DNA of 64,000 nucleotides from Azospirillaceae bacterium (GCA_028283825.1 JAPWJW010000003.1:1077501-1141500), one strand, 5' to 3'; shown: positions 1-9,249, counted from the stretch's first letter. Numbers and translations: made by a program. Notes: generated by a model not told the origin, from the sequence alone.

Positions 1-80
1 CGCCATCCTTCGGGGAGCACTTCACCGCCGCGCCGTTCGTTGTCGTCCAGCGCGTCGGTGAACGGGGTTATAGAGACCAC
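1..80 (-). CDS. Possible 5' end of a gene running off the left edge (unrecognised)
   Basis: An open minus-strand frame starts at a GTG at 78-80 and stays open to the window edge. It reads as a plausible protein start with the segment ALDDNERRGGEVLPEGWR. The same frame has a TAG at 93-95, so this GTG is the only available start. No clear Shine-Dalgarno sequence precedes it and the fragment is only 26 residues, so no family can be named. The polar, protein-like composition is the only argument for coding. Confidence 0.35.
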   Translation of the reverse strand, partial: MVSITPFTDALDDNERRGGEVLPEGW

Positions 81-203
81 AGACGGGGCTGTCTACAGCT
101 ATTTTCAGCCCAATCTCACTTTTTTCGAAACGCGGCGTAGTCCCTATCCCCCACCCCGCCTGAGACCCGCGGAAAGCCTGGGGAAACAGCCCTCCCGCCG
201 CCC

Positions 204-632
204 TCAGGCCAGGCCCAATTGGCGCAATTCGGCCAGGATATGGGGCGGAAGGTCACCATTTCCCGCCGCCGCCTGGTCCAGATCGACAGGCGCGTCCTCC
301 GGCTTCAGGTAGCGCCAGCCCTGGAAGGGGCGTTTGGGCTGGGGCACGGTCTCCACCAGCTCCGTATCCAGCAGCATGCGGCAGACCTCATCCCCCTCGG
401 GCGAACGCAGCAGGTCGAAACCGACGAAGCGGGCGCGGCAGCAGAGGATGCCCTTCACCACCCAATAGAGGGAGCCGCCGTCCAGCAGCTCGGCCGTGCG
501 GGTGGGCATGCGGCGGGTATATGTCGGGACCACACGATGGCCGTTCCAGTCGATCTGGTTACGGCTGCGCCAATCGCGCATGTCGGCAAGGTCGGTGGCG
601 CCCACGGCGAGGCGCAGCATGTGCAGGGGCAT
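204..632 (-). CDS. DUF1489 family protein
   Basis: This 142-residue protein of unknown function begins MPLHMLRLAVGATDL, and has RTAELLDGGSLYWVVKG near the middle and RARFVGFDL after it. This is the DUF1489 pattern, a family of about 140 residues that is largely restricted to Alphaproteobacteria. There is no signal peptide or membrane segment, so it is probably cytoplasmic. It stands alone on the minus strand. Family membership is from recognition of the conserved blocks; the role is not known. Confidence 0.8.
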   Translation of the reverse strand: MPLHMLRLAVGATDLADMRDWRSRNQIDWNGHRVVPTYTRRMPTRTAELLDGGSLYWVVKGILCCRARFVGFDLLRSPEGDEVCRMLLDTELVETVPQPKRPFQGWRYLKPEDAPVDLDQAAAGNGDLPPHILAELRQLGLA

Positions 633-754
633 CGGTTCTCAAGACCTGGCAAATCACCGGGCACCGGCCCGGTCAGAAGGCTTGAGAGACTATGCCCTTA
701 TAAGGTGGGGTCAAGGCGTGCCGTCACAGGGGACGGCGGGACATGAGACTGTGA

Positions 755-1096
755 TCAGGCGGTGGCGGTGGCGTTCATGGAACGGCACTTGGCCTCGAAC
801 CCATCGGAGATGAAGTCCGGCCGCTTGAACATGCCCTTCAGCCAGGCGGCCAGCAGGCACAACTCTTCAAGCTTCAGGACCTCATCCAACGTGCCGGCCG
901 GAAAACGGATGCTGAAGCTGTCGGCGACGACGTCCAGCACCTCTTCCACCTGCTCGATGCTGAGACCGCAGTCGGACTCCAGCACGGCGGTGCGGGTCAG
1001 GATCTTTTCATCGACGCCGTAATCGTCCCGGATCAGCTTCACGATCCAACGGAACAGGTGCATCCAATTACTGACGCCCTCGATCGATCGGCTCAC
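755..1096 (-). CDS. Small acyl-carrier-protein-like protein (DUF1493-like)
   Basis: The protein has 113 residues. The segment LESDCGLSIEQVEEVLD, followed by an amphipathic stretch with FSIRFPAGTLDEVLKLEELCLLAAWL, has the four-helix layout of acyl carrier proteins. The D-C-G-L-S block sits where ACPs have the phosphopantetheinylated D-S-L motif. The canonical DSL is not intact, so attachment of a prosthetic group is uncertain. The start shown is a GTG; an ATG at 1063 (MHLFRWIV) is an alternative. No fatty-acid synthesis genes are adjacent. The family assignment is inference from the fold-like pattern. Confidence 0.55.
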   Translation of the reverse strand: MSRSIEGVSNWMHLFRWIVKLIRDDYGVDEKILTRTAVLESDCGLSIEQVEEVLDVVADSFSIRFPAGTLDEVLKLEELCLLAAWLKGMFKRPDFISDGFEAKCRSMNATATA

Positions 1097-1238
1097 GGCA
1101 TCCGCCCCATAGTTTCAGGCCCCGCGCCGGGAGGGTATCCCGTCCGCACAGAGCCCCATCCCTACCAGAAAAGCGTTAAGACTTTTTTGACGTGGACGCC
1201 AGCGATGTTTGCGAAATTCTCGCCCATCGGGCCATGCG

Positions 1239-2189
1239 TCAGTTATCCGCGGTCCGGCGACCGGGGGCTTTGCGCGTGCTGGAATAACTGAAGATGGCGT
1301 TGAAGCCGAACAGCAGCAGCAGCATGCCCACGATCACCTCCGCCGCCACGACCACACGGACCAGGGCGCCCACCGGCACGATGTCGCCGTACCCCACGGT
1401 GGACAGCGTGACGACAGAGAAATAGAGGCTTTCCGCCAGGCTGATCTTCTGCGGCGTGCCGGCGATGATGAACTGGCTGACGGGGGAGTAGCGGTCCACC
1501 ACCGTGTAGAGGGCGGCGAAGATGATCACCAGCAGGGAATAGAAGGTGAAGAAGGCGAAGGCCGGCTCCACCAGGGCGGCGATCTGCTCAAAGAACTCCT
1601 CGAACAGCAGGCCGGTCTCCAGCAGCATCACCACCATGTCGTAGCTGACCAGCAGCACGATGAGGGCGATGAAACCCATGGCCGCCAGGAAGGCCTCGCG
1701 CACCACCGGCAAGGGGGTGGTGGGCGTCAGCAGGAAGGTCGCCGCCCCCACCACCAGGAAAGGCACGCCCCAGGCCAGGGCCCGGCCGACGCGGCGCGCG
1801 TCGCTGCGGCGCGGAACATCCCCCAGCACCATGGCGCGGATGCCGGCCCGGCGCATCACCACACCACCCAGGAAGGTCGCCAGCGGCAGGACGAAGCCCA
1901 GCGCCAGCATGCCGTGCGACAGCCCGGAAAAGTGCGCCTCGACAAAAAACTGGAAGATGATGGCGTAGACGCTGACGAAATTGGCGAGACCGATGGTGAA
2001 GAAACGGCTGCCGGGGAACAGCAGATGGCAGGTGCCCACCAGCACCGACACCGCCCCCAGCAGCACCAGGGTCAGCCCCGTCTCCGTCCCCTGGACGGTC
2101 AGGGCGATCAGCGCCAGCAGCGCGACGGTGAGGCCGACGGAAACGACAAGGTGGCGGCGCTTGCGCCGACGCGGCGGGGCCTTGGGCAT
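1239..2189 (-). CDS. Ion channel protein with potassium-channel pore
   Basis: This 316-residue membrane protein has several hydrophobic helices in its first two thirds, a basic N-terminus (PKAPPRRRKRR), and a C-terminal two-helix pore module of the Ion_trans_2 type. The selectivity-filter signature TVGYGD lies at about residues 264-269, followed by a last transmembrane helix. It is therefore likely to be an inner-membrane K+-selective channel. The ATG at 2187-2189 overlaps the TGA of the upstream isomerase gene (TGATG), which indicates translational coupling and fixes the start. No RCK/TrkA-N regulatory domain is seen, so gating is unknown. Confidence 0.8.
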   Translation of the reverse strand: MPKAPPRRRKRRHLVVSVGLTVALLALIALTVQGTETGLTLVLLGAVSVLVGTCHLLFPGSRFFTIGLANFVSVYAIIFQFFVEAHFSGLSHGMLALGFVLPLATFLGGVVMRRAGIRAMVLGDVPRRSDARRVGRALAWGVPFLVVGAATFLLTPTTPLPVVREAFLAAMGFIALIVLLVSYDMVVMLLETGLLFEEFFEQIAALVEPAFAFFTFYSLLVIIFAALYTVVDRYSPVSQFIIAGTPQKISLAESLYFSVVTLSTVGYGDIVPVGALVRVVVAAEVIVGMLLLLFGFNAIFSYSSTRKAPGRRTADN

Positions 2190-2800
2190 CACCAGCCCCC
2201 CCGGGCCAGCCAATCCTCCACCTGGACCAGCCGGTCCGCCCCCCAGAACCCCTCCCCATCCACGAAGATGAAGGGGGAGCCGAAGACGCCCCGGGTGATG
2301 GCCGCGTCCGTCTCAGCCCGCAGCCTGTCCTTCACCGCCTGGTCCTGCATGCCGGCGGTCAGTGTCGCCCCATCGATGCCGAGACCGGCGGCGACAGCGA
2401 TCACCACGTCGATCTGGGAAATGTCCCGCCCGTCGCGCCAGTGCGCCTGGTAGAGCGCCACCGCCAGGCGATGCCCCAAGGCCGCGTCCTGGGTCAACGC
2501 CCAATAAAAGGCGCGCGAGGGCGTGACGGCGCTGATGGGCATGGCGGCGGGCCAGGTCAGCGGCAGGCCGTAATAACGGGCGGACCGCACCACGTCGTGG
2601 CGCAGGTAATCGCCCTGCAAGGGACGCTGCACCGTGGCGGTGACGCCCGTCATCTTGAACACCGCCCCCAGCAGGATGGGATGCCAGGCGACGGCGCGGC
2701 CATGGCGGGCCGCCAACTCGTCGATGCGCATGGCGGCGAAATAGCCGTAGGGCGAGGCGAAATCGAAATAGAAATCCAAGGGCACCGCATCGGCCGGCAT
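2189..2800 (-). CDS. 2-hydroxychromene-2-carboxylate isomerase / DsbA-family oxidoreductase
   Basis: The protein has 203 residues. The N-terminal YFDFASPYGYFAA block is typical of the HCCA isomerase (kappa-class GST-like) branch of the thioredoxin-fold DsbA family. In that branch a Ser-Pro replaces the CxxC active site. The C-terminal GVFGSPFIFVDGEGFWGADRL block is the conserved cis-Pro/GVFGVPTF-type region. The likely role is a glutathione-linked isomerase or transferase in aromatic metabolism, but the physiological substrate cannot be read from sequence. It is the first gene of a two-gene unit with the channel gene. The ATG at 2800 is preferred over upstream starts, which lead into low-quality sequence. 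Confidence 0.8.
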   Translation of the reverse strand: MPADAVPLDFYFDFASPYGYFAAMRIDELAARHGRAVAWHPILLGAVFKMTGVTATVQRPLQGDYLRHDVVRSARYYGLPLTWPAAMPISAVTPSRAFYWALTQDAALGHRLAVALYQAHWRDGRDISQIDVVIAVAAGLGIDGATLTAGMQDQAVKDRLRAETDAAITRGVFGSPFIFVDGEGFWGADRLVQVEDWLARGGW

Positions 2801-2833
2801 GGCGTCCCCATCCCTATGGTCTTTATGGCATTC

Positions 2834-2863
2834 GGGCGGCCGTCCCCTTCGGCACGGCCGCCC
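2834..2863 (-). terminator. Hairpin downstream of the thiolase gene
   Basis: A perfect 10-bp inverted repeat (GGGCGGCCGT / ACGGCCGCCC) with a 10-nt loop lies 36 nt past the thiolase stop. There is no T-run, so it may be a weak or Rho-assisted terminator, or a 3'-end stabilising hairpin. Confidence 0.45.
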
Positions 2864-2898
2864 GTTAACCACTATGCCTGTCGGCCGATTTGGGCAAA

Positions 2899-4086
2899 TT
2901 AATTGAGCAGTTCCACCGCCATGGCCGTGGCCTCGCCCCCACCGATGCACAGGCTCGCGACACCGCGCGTCCGGTCATAGCGCTTCAGGGCGGCCAGCAG
3001 GGTCACCAGGATGCGGGCACCGGACGCGCCGATGGGGTGGCCCAGGGCACAGGCGCCGCCATGGACGTTCACCTTGTCGTGCGGAATGTCGAACTCCCGC
3101 ATCGCCGCCATGGGCACCACGGCGAAGGCCTCGTTGATCTCGAACAAATCAACATCGCGCGCCTGCCAGCCGGTCCTGGCGAACAGCGCCTGGATGGCGC
3201 CGATGGGGGCGGTGGTGAACCAGTTGGGGGCACGGGCATGGCTGGCGTGGCCGACGATACGGGCCAGGGGCGTCAGCCCGCGCTTTTCCGCCACGCTGGC
3301 GCGGGTCAGCACCAGGGCGGCGGCACCATCGCTGATGCTGGCGCTGCTGGCCGCCGTCACCGTGCCGTCCTTACGGAAGGGGGTCTTGAGCGTGGGGATC
3401 TTCTCCGGCTTGCCCTTCAGCGGCTGTTCGTCCCGGGTGATGACGACATCGCCGCCCTTGCCCTTCACCGTCACGCCCACCGTCTCACCATCGAACCAGC
3501 CGTTCTCCACCGCCGCCTTGGCCCGGCGCAGGCTTTCGATGGCGTAGGCGTCCTGCATCTCGCGGGTGAACTGGTAATGGGCGGCCGTGTCCTCGGCGAA
3601 GGTGCCCATGGCGCGGCCCCGGTCGTAGGCGTCCTCCAACCCGTCCAGCGCCATGTGGTCGTAGATGGTGGCGTGGCCGTAACGGTAGCCGCCGCGCGCC
3701 CGGTCCAGCAGGTAGGGGGCGTTGGACATGCTTTCCATGCCGCCGGCCAGCACAACGTCGGCACTGCCGGCCAACAGCAAATCATGGCCCAGCATGGTGG
3801 CCTTCATGCCGCTGCCGCACATCTTGTTGATGGTGCTGCACGGCACCGACTGCGGCAGGCCGGCACCCAGCGCCGCCTGGCGGCCAGGCGCCTGGCCCTG
3901 CCCCGCCTGCAACACGCAGCCCATCACCACCTCATCAATGGCGTCGGCGCCCAGGCCGGACCGCTCGACGGCGCCCTTCACCGCCGCCGCCCCCAACTGG
4001 GCCGCCGGCAGGCCGGACAAGTCGCCCATCATGCCGCCCATGGCGGTGCGGGCGGCGCTGACGATGACAATCGGATCACTCGACAT
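2899..4086 (-). CDS. Acetyl-CoA acetyltransferase (thiolase)
   Basis: The protein has 395 residues, standard for biosynthetic/degradative thiolases. It would catalyse the reversible condensation of two acetyl-CoA, or thiolysis of 3-ketoacyl-CoA. Catalytic residues are visible: Cys90 in NKMCGSGMK, His350 in ALGHPIGASGAR and Cys380 in ASLCIGGGEA. The GGMESMSNAPYLL block is typical of the PhaA/AtoB group. It follows the TetR gene by only 3 nt, so the two are co-transcribed and the thiolase is the probable regulated target. No phaB or phaC is adjacent, so PHB synthesis is possible but not shown. Confidence 0.9.
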   Translation of the reverse strand: MSSDPIVIVSAARTAMGGMMGDLSGLPAAQLGAAAVKGAVERSGLGADAIDEVVMGCVLQAGQGQAPGRQAALGAGLPQSVPCSTINKMCGSGMKATMLGHDLLLAGSADVVLAGGMESMSNAPYLLDRARGGYRYGHATIYDHMALDGLEDAYDRGRAMGTFAEDTAAHYQFTREMQDAYAIESLRRAKAAVENGWFDGETVGVTVKGKGGDVVITRDEQPLKGKPEKIPTLKTPFRKDGTVTAASSASISDGAAALVLTRASVAEKRGLTPLARIVGHASHARAPNWFTTAPIGAIQALFARTGWQARDVDLFEINEAFAVVPMAAMREFDIPHDKVNVHGGACALGHPIGASGARILVTLLAALKRYDRTRGVASLCIGGGEATAMAVELLN

Positions 4087-4089
4087 GGC

Positions 4090-4719
4090 TTAGTCACTCC
4101 CGTGTGTTTTGTTCGGTCGCGTGGCCGCCGCCACCAGGTCGCGCCAGGCGCGGCGGACGAAATCCAGGCCTTCGGGCTCGCCCAACAGGCGACAGGTCAT
4201 GGTCTGGGCGAAGGCGATGCCCACCATGTGGAAAGCGAAAAGGTCCAAATCCAGGTCGGCCCGGAAATGCCCGGCTTCCACCGCCAGACTGGCCGCCTGA
4301 CGGATGAAGGTCCGCAGGCGGCGCTGGGCATCGGCGATCTCATCGCGCAAGGGGCCCGGGCGGTCGTCCAATTCCAGGCTGGCCGCCTGGATGGGGCAGC
4401 CGCCGGGAAACGGCGGCGACCGGTTCCACGCCCACCAGCCCTCGGCGAAGGCCTCCAGCCGGGGCAGGCCACGCGGCAGATCCAGCACCGGCCGGATGAC
4501 GTTATCGGTGAAACAGGCCTGGGCCTGGACCAGCACCGCCACCTGCAACTGTTCCTTGGACCCGAAATGGGCGAACAGGCCGCTTTTCGACAGGCCGGTG
4601 CGTTCCGCCAGCAGGCCGATGGTCAGGCCGGACAAGCCATCCGTGCTCATGAGGCTCAAGGCCTCATCCAAGATGGTGGCTCGGGTGCGGTCACCCTTGC
4701 TGAGGGACGGCGTGCTCAT
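4090..4719 (-). CDS. TetR/AcrR family transcriptional regulator
   Basis: The protein has 209 residues. The N-terminal helix-turn-helix is clear: TRATILDEALSLMSTDG, then LTIGLLAERTGLSKSGLFAHFGSKEQL. The C-terminal part is a helical ligand-binding domain with PGGCPIQAASLELDD, similar to regulators of acyl-CoA or lipid metabolism genes. It is first in an operon with the thiolase (3-nt gap). A 20-bp imperfect palindrome lies directly upstream and is the likely autoregulatory operator. The inducer is unknown; an acyl-CoA is a guess from the neighbour. Confidence 0.88.
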   Translation of the reverse strand: MSTPSLSKGDRTRATILDEALSLMSTDGLSGLTIGLLAERTGLSKSGLFAHFGSKEQLQVAVLVQAQACFTDNVIRPVLDLPRGLPRLEAFAEGWWAWNRSPPFPGGCPIQAASLELDDRPGPLRDEIADAQRRLRTFIRQAASLAVEAGHFRADLDLDLFAFHMVGIAFAQTMTCRLLGEPEGLDFVRRAWRDLVAAATRPNKTHGSD

Positions 4720-4731
4720 GAGGCGAAAAAT

Positions 4732-4751
4732 AAACGAACGATCGTGCTTTT
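4732..4751 (-). promoter_or_regulatory. Probable TetR operator upstream of the TetR-thiolase operon
   Basis: AAACGAACGATCGTGCTTTT matches its own reverse complement at 16 of 20 positions. It is centred on a perfect ACGATCGT core, 13-32 nt upstream of the regulator's start codon. Position, size and symmetry fit a TetR-family autorepression site. Confidence 0.65.
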
Positions 4752-4780
4752 GTCAAGACACGTCCCAAGCAAGGGGAGCC

Positions 4781-4824
4781 CAAAAAGCGAAAGGCCCGCC
4801 CCGGATCACTCCAGAGCAGGCCTT
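4781..4824 (-). terminator. Rho-independent terminator of maeB
   Basis: The arms AAGGCCTGC and GCGGGCCTT (one mismatch) are followed on the minus strand by TTTCGCTTTTT, about 70 nt after the maeB stop codon. It sits between maeB and the tetR promoter. Confidence 0.65.
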
Positions 4825-4893
4825 CCATACTTTGCACTCTATCCGGGCACTCCATCCAGGCGGATGGCGCCCGCAGGCAAGCAACCTAAACCC

Positions 4894-7179
4894 TTAAGCC
4901 CCCTCGCCCGCCTCGTACATCTGGGCGTCCACCACGGCCAGGGCCGACATGTTGACGATACCGCGCACGGTGACGGACGGGGTGAGGATGTGCACCGGCT
5001 GGGCGGCACCCAGCAGCACCGGCCCCACCGGCTGGCCCTCGCCCAGGGTCTTCAGCAGGTTGAAGGCGATGTTGGCGGCGTCGCGGCTGGGCATGATCAG
5101 CAGGTTGGCCGTGCCCTTCAGGCGGCTGTTGGGGAAGACCCGGTCGCGGATGTCGGCGGAGATGGCGCTGTCAGCGTGCATCTCACCCTCGACCTCCAGC
5201 GTCGGGCAGGCCTGCTCGATCTTGGCCAGCGCCTCGCGCATCTTCAGGGCGGAGGCGTCGGCATGGCTACCGAAGTTGGAATGCGACAGCAGCGCCACCT
5301 TGGGCACCACGCCGAAGCGCCGCACCTCTTCCGCCGCCAGCGCCGTCATGGCGGCGATCTGGTCGGCCGTCGGCTCGGCGTTCACATAGGCGTCGGCCAG
5401 GAAGAAGGTGCCCTTGGGCAGGATCAGCACCGACAGGGCGGCCGGGATGGTGGTGCCCGGCTTCAGGCCGATGACGTCCAGCACGTGTTCCAGATGCCAG
5501 TCATAAAGACCGACGGTGCCGGCGATCATGGCGTCGGCGTCACCCTTGCGCACCAGCATCGAGCCGATGACGGTGGTGTTGGCGCGCACGACCTGCCGGG
5601 CGCGGTCGGGGCTGACGCCGCGACGCTCCATCAGGCTGTGATAGCTCTGCCAATAATCGGCATAGCGGGGGTCGTTCTGCGGATCGACCAGTTCCACGTC
5701 GCGGTCCAGCGCGATGCGCAGGCCCAGCTTCTCGATGCGGCGGGCCACCACCTCGCGGCGGCCGATCAGGATGGGCTTGGCCAGGCCGTCGTCCACCACG
5801 AACTGCACGGCGCGCAGCACCCGCTCCTCCTCGCCCTCGGCGTAGACCAGGCGCTTGGGCGCCTGCTTGGCGCGGGAGAACACCGGCTTCATCAGCAGGC
5901 CGGAACGGAAGACGAACTGCGACAACCGCTCACGATAGGCGTCGAAATCGGTGATGGGCCGCGTCGCCACGCCGCTGTCCATGGCGGCCTTGGCCACCGC
6001 CGGCGCGATCTCCAGGATCAGGCGCGGGTCGAAAGGCTTGGGGATGATGTTGTCGGCGCCGAAACCGGTCGATTGGTCGCCGTAGGCGGCGGCCACCACG
6101 TCATGCTGTTCCGCCATGGCCAGGTTGGCGATGGCCTTCACCGCGGCGATCTTCATCGCCTCATTGATCTGGGTGGCACCCACGTCAAGCGCACCCCGGA
6201 AGATGAAGGGGAAGCAGAGGACGTTGTTGACCTGGTTGGGGTAGTCGGACCGGCCGGTGGCGATGATGGCGTCGGGCTGCGCCTCGCGCGCCTCTTCCGG
6301 CATGATCTCCGGCGTCGGGTTGGCCAGCGCCAGGATGACGGGCTGGCCCGCCATCTTGGACACCATGGGCTTGGTCAGGACGCGCGGCGCCGATAGCCCC
6401 AGGAAAATGTCCGCGCCCTCGATGATGTCGTCCAGGGTACGGGCGTTGGTCTTCTTGGCGTAGCGCGCCTTGCGCGGGTCCATCAGTTCGGTGCGGCCGT
6501 CATAGACCACGCCCTTGATGTCGCTGACCCAGATGTTGTCCACCGGCATGCCCATGTCGACCAGCAGGTCCAGGCAGGCCAGGGCGGCGGCGCCGGCGCC
6601 GCTGGCCACCAGCTTGACCTCGTCGATCTTGCGGTTGCGCAGCTTCAGGGCGTTGGTGATGGCGGCGGCGACGATGATGGCGGTGCCGTGCTGGTCGTCA
6701 TGGAAGACCGGGATCTTCATGCGCTGACGCAGCTTGCTTTCCACCTCGAAGCATTCCGGCGCCTTGATGTCCTCAAGGTTGATGCCGCCGAAGGTGGGTT
6801 CCAGCGCCGCGATGATGTCGACCAGCTTATCGGGATCCTTCTCGTCGATCTCGATATCGAAGACGTCGATGCCGGCGAACTTCTTGAACAGGACGCCCTT
6901 GCCTTCCATCACCGGCTTGGCGGCCAGCGGGCCGATGTCGCCCAGGCCCAGCACGGCCGTGCCGTTGGTGATGACGGCCACCAGATTGCCGCGCGAGGTC
7001 ATCTGGCTGGCTTCGGCCGGGTCGGCGACGATGGCCTCACAGGCGAAGGCCACGCCCGGCGAATAGGCCAGCGCCAGGTCGCGCTGCGTCGCCAGCGGCT
7101 TGGTCGCCTGGACGGCGATCTTACCGGGCGTCGGCAGCCGGTGGTAATCAAGGGCGGCTTCGCGAAACTCGTCAGACAT
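4894..7179 (-). CDS. maeB: NADP-dependent malic enzyme with phosphotransacetylase-like domain (MaeB type)
   Basis: The protein has about 761 residues, the usual length of MaeB-type malic enzymes. It decarboxylates malate to pyruvate with NADP reduction. The N-terminal malic domain has [24 protein letters not shown] and [15 protein letters not shown]. The NAD(P)-binding domain has [16 protein letters not shown]. The C-terminal third is a phosphate acetyl/butyryl-transferase-like domain ([15 protein letters not shown], ending [13 protein letters not shown]), which in this family is regulatory, responding to acetyl-CoA, rather than catalytic. The ATG at 7179 ([14 protein letters not shown]) fits the family N-terminus better than the ATG at 7206. 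It is monocistronic and has its own terminator. Confidence 0.93.
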   Translation of the reverse strand: MSDEFREAALDYHRLPTPGKIAVQATKPLATQRDLALAYSPGVAFACEAIVADPAEASQMTSRGNLVAVITNGTAVLGLGDIGPLAAKPVMEGKGVLFKKFAGIDVFDIEIDEKDPDKLVDIIAALEPTFGGINLEDIKAPECFEVESKLRQRMKIPVFHDDQHGTAIIVAAAITNALKLRNRKIDEVKLVASGAGAAALACLDLLVDMGMPVDNIWVSDIKGVVYDGRTELMDPRKARYAKKTNARTLDDIIEGADIFLGLSAPRVLTKPMVSKMAGQPVILALANPTPEIMPEEAREAQPDAIIATGRSDYPNQVNNVLCFPFIFRGALDVGATQINEAMKIAAVKAIANLAMAEQHDVVAAAYGDQSTGFGADNIIPKPFDPRLILEIAPAVAKAAMDSGVATRPITDFDAYRERLSQFVFRSGLLMKPVFSRAKQAPKRLVYAEGEEERVLRAVQFVVDDGLAKPILIGRREVVARRIEKLGLRIALDRDVELVDPQNDPRYADYWQSYHSLMERRGVSPDRARQVVRANTTVIGSMLVRKGDADAMIAGTVGLYDWHLEHVLDVIGLKPGTTIPAALSVLILPKGTFFLADAYVNAEPTADQIAAMTALAAEEVRRFGVVPKVALLSHSNFGSHADASALKMREALAKIEQACPTLEVEGEMHADSAISADIRDRVFPNSRLKGTANLLIMPSRDAANIAFNLLKTLGEGQPVGPVLLGAAQPVHILTPSVTVRGIVNMSALAVVDAQMYEAGEGA

Positions 7180-7354
7180 GGGGCCGGTCTCTTCTGCGGG
7201 GAACAAGGCACTTCTTGCTTAGGCTGCGGGGGCCGCGATTGTCCAGAGGCGAACGGCTGGCAGGTGCCATTCCGCGCCCGCAGCACCCCCCAGGCATGCG
7301 TTCAACCCAGTATACGTTTCCCTTCATCCGGGCAACCGATACCCCGGATACGCG

Positions 7355-7385
7355 AAAGGCCGGTTCCACGGGGGAACCGGCCTTT
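7355..7385 (-). terminator. Terminator of tRNA-Leu
   Basis: A perfect 13-bp stem, AAAGGCCGGTTCC / GGAACCGGCCTTT, with a 5-nt loop begins 7 nt after the tRNA 3' end on the minus strand. The T-tract is short (TTT). Confidence 0.75.
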
Positions 7386-7392
7386 CAAGAGA

Positions 7393-7477
7393 TGGTGCGG
7401 TCAAGAAGACTCGAACTTCCACGGGTTGCCCCACAGCGACCTCAACGCTGCGCGTCTACCAATTCCGCCATGACCGC
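7393..7477 (-). tRNA. tRNA-Leu (anticodon GAG)
   Basis: This is an 85-nt minus-strand class II tRNA. The acceptor stem GCGGTCA pairs with TGACCGC, followed by A and an encoded CCA. The anticodon stem CAGCG/CGCTG encloses the loop TTGAGGT, giving anticodon GAG for CTC/CTT leucine codons. A long variable arm and the T-arm sequence GTTCGAGTC are present, as expected for tRNA-Leu. Confidence 0.95.
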
Positions 7478-7657
7478 ATCATGTCAGAACCTCGTCGGCA
7501 AGGGCTTGCCAACGGGTGAAGGGGGGAATAGCAAATCGCCGATCCCATAGCAAGCCCCTGTATGGCGCTTACCAGCGCTGCGGGCTCGCTATATATAAGG
7601 TGTGCTTCCTATATAAGGGGGCCGCCCCCGGCTTTCACACGACAGGCCCGTTCCCCG

Positions 7658-8368
7658 ATGTCCCTGCCCCAACCCGCCGCCGCCGCGATCCCCGGCCCCG
7701 AATGGAAGATCAGCGACCAGCCGGCACCCTATCCCGAGGCCGTGGCCGCGATGGAGGAACGGGTGGCCGCCATCCGCGCCGGTACCGCGCCGGAGCTGGT
7801 ATGGCTGCTGGAACACCCGCCGCTCTACACCGCCGGCACCAGCGCCAGGCAAGAGGATCTGCTGGACCATGGCCGATTCCCAGTGTTCCAGACCGGGCGC
7901 GGCGGGCAGTTCACCTATCATGGCCCCGGCCAGCGCGTGGCCTATGTCATGCTGGACCTGATGAAGCGCGGGCCCGACCTGCACGCCTATGTCACCAACC
8001 TGGAAGAATGGATCATCCGCACCCTGGCCCTGTTCAACATCAAGGGTGAACGGCGGTGCGGCCGGGTGGGCATCTGGGTGGACAAGCAGCCCTACGGCGG
8101 GCTACCCGGCCAGGAGGACAAGATCGGCGCCATCGGCGTGCGGGTGCGGCGCGGCGTCACCTATCACGGCATCTCATTGAACGTGGACCCGAACCTCAGC
8201 CATTTCGGCGGCATCGTGCCCTGCGGCATCACCCAATATGGCGTCACCTCCATGCACGCGCTGGGGCATCTGGCCAGCCTGCATGAGGTGGACGCGGCGA
8301 TGCGTGACGCCTGGGACGGCGTGTTCGAGACCGCCGGCGGCGTCACGGTGGGGACCTGCGCCGGCTAG
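7658..8368 (+). CDS. lipB: Lipoyl(octanoyl) transferase LipB
   Basis: The protein has 236 residues. It transfers octanoyl from acyl-ACP to lipoyl domains of 2-oxoacid dehydrogenases and GcvH, the first step of protein lipoylation. Family motifs are clear: [43 protein letters not shown] (conserved Lys) and [10 protein letters not shown] with the catalytic Cys at about residue 189. The ATG at 7658 was chosen because it precedes the conserved region at the usual distance; the open frame extends further upstream into promoter-like sequence. lipA is not in the window. Confidence 0.93.
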   Translation: MSLPQPAAAAIPGPEWKISDQPAPYPEAVAAMEERVAAIRAGTAPELVWLLEHPPLYTAGTSARQEDLLDHGRFPVFQTGRGGQFTYHGPGQRVAYVMLDLMKRGPDLHAYVTNLEEWIIRTLALFNIKGERRCGRVGIWVDKQPYGGLPGQEDKIGAIGVRVRRGVTYHGISLNVDPNLSHFGGIVPCGITQYGVTSMHALGHLASLHEVDAAMRDAWDGVFETAGGVTVGTCAG

Positions 8369-8481
8369 GCGGAAGAACCCGCATCGCGGGTATCCGTTTG
8401 GCTGGTGATCGCCTGATAGTTGGATTCCCGCTTCCGCCACCCGCATAGTGGCCCCTCACACCACAGGGGTTGGAGGGGGCG

Positions 8482-9249
8482 GTGGAAACCACGCTTGTGT
8501 CCCGGCCGGTCGCGACGGCCGACCGGCATGCCTTTTACCTGGCGATGGCGACCGCGTTCATGGCGATCGCCTTCGGGGGCTTCATCCCCACCTACTGGCG
8601 GCCAGTGATCAACGGCACCTTCCACCGGCCGGCGATCCTGCACATCCATGGCTTCGTCCTGTTCAGCTGGTGCCTGTTCTATTTCGTGCAGACGGCCCTG
8701 GTGGCGCGCGGCCGCACGCCGGACCATCGCAACTGGGGCCTGGCCGGCATCGCGCTGTTCAGCGTGATGGTCTGCACCATCCTGGCGAGCCAAGTGGCGA
8801 TTCTGAAGTTGAACGAGCAGCTGGGATATGGTGATCAGGCGCGGCGTTTCGCGGCCGTGGGCCTCACCGCCCTGCCGGGCCTGATCGCGGTTTTCGCGGC
8901 GGCGATCGTGATGGTTCGCCGGACGGAGACGCACAAGCGGCTGATGGTGCTGCTCATGACCATGCTGATGCAGCCCGCCGTCGCCCGGGTTTTCGTGACC
9001 TTGCTGGCACCGGCCGGCGCCTCGGAGGGGCCGCCACCGCCGCCGTTCGTCGCGGTTCCACCGGGATTGGTGGCGGACCTGCTGATCGTCGTCGCCCTGG
9101 TTCATGACTGGCGTACCCGGGGCCGGCCGCACCGGGTCTATGTCTACGGATTGCCGCTGGCCATCCTGAACCAGTTGATCGTGATCCCCGTCGCCGGCAG
9201 CGCGGCGTGGATGAACTTCGCCACCAGTTTCGGGCGAATCCTGGATTGA
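8482..9249 (+). CDS. Multi-pass membrane protein of unknown function
   Basis: The protein has 255 residues and about six or seven hydrophobic helices. The motif RPAILHIHGFVLFSWCLFYFVQ near residues 55-77 has two closely spaced histidines, and PDHRNWGLAGI follows. This arrangement is common in uncharacterised bacterial membrane proteins and could bind a metal or heme. The GTG at 8482 is preferred because GGAGGGGG lies just upstream; a TTG at 8470 also opens the frame. It is flanked by lipB upstream on the same strand and convergent mscL downstream. I do not recognise a named family. Confidence 0.7.
   Translation: METTLVSRPVATADRHAFYLAMATAFMAIAFGGFIPTYWRPVINGTFHRPAILHIHGFVLFSWCLFYFVQTALVARGRTPDHRNWGLAGIALFSVMVCTILASQVAILKLNEQLGYGDQARRFAAVGLTALPGLIAVFAAAIVMVRRTETHKRLMVLLMTMLMQPAVARVFVTLLAPAGASEGPPPPPFVAVPPGLVADLLIVVALVHDWRTRGRPHRVYVYGLPLAILNQLIVIPVAGSAAWMNFATSFGRILD

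Noticed and set aside
1176-1190. CtrA-like box TTAA-N7-TTGA
   Set aside because: One mismatch, upstream of a gene with no known CtrA link; chance matches of this quality are expected.
2801-2950. N-terminal extension of the isomerase/DsbA-like protein
   Set aside because: The extra 50 residues are Arg/Gly/His-rich, overlap the thiolase downstream hairpin, and the family begins at the ATG at 2800.
2890-6396. A 1168-codon plus-strand open frame across thiolase, tetR and maeB
   Set aside because: It spans three recognised genes and two intergenic regions on the other strand, with no family motifs; this is a high-GC shadow.
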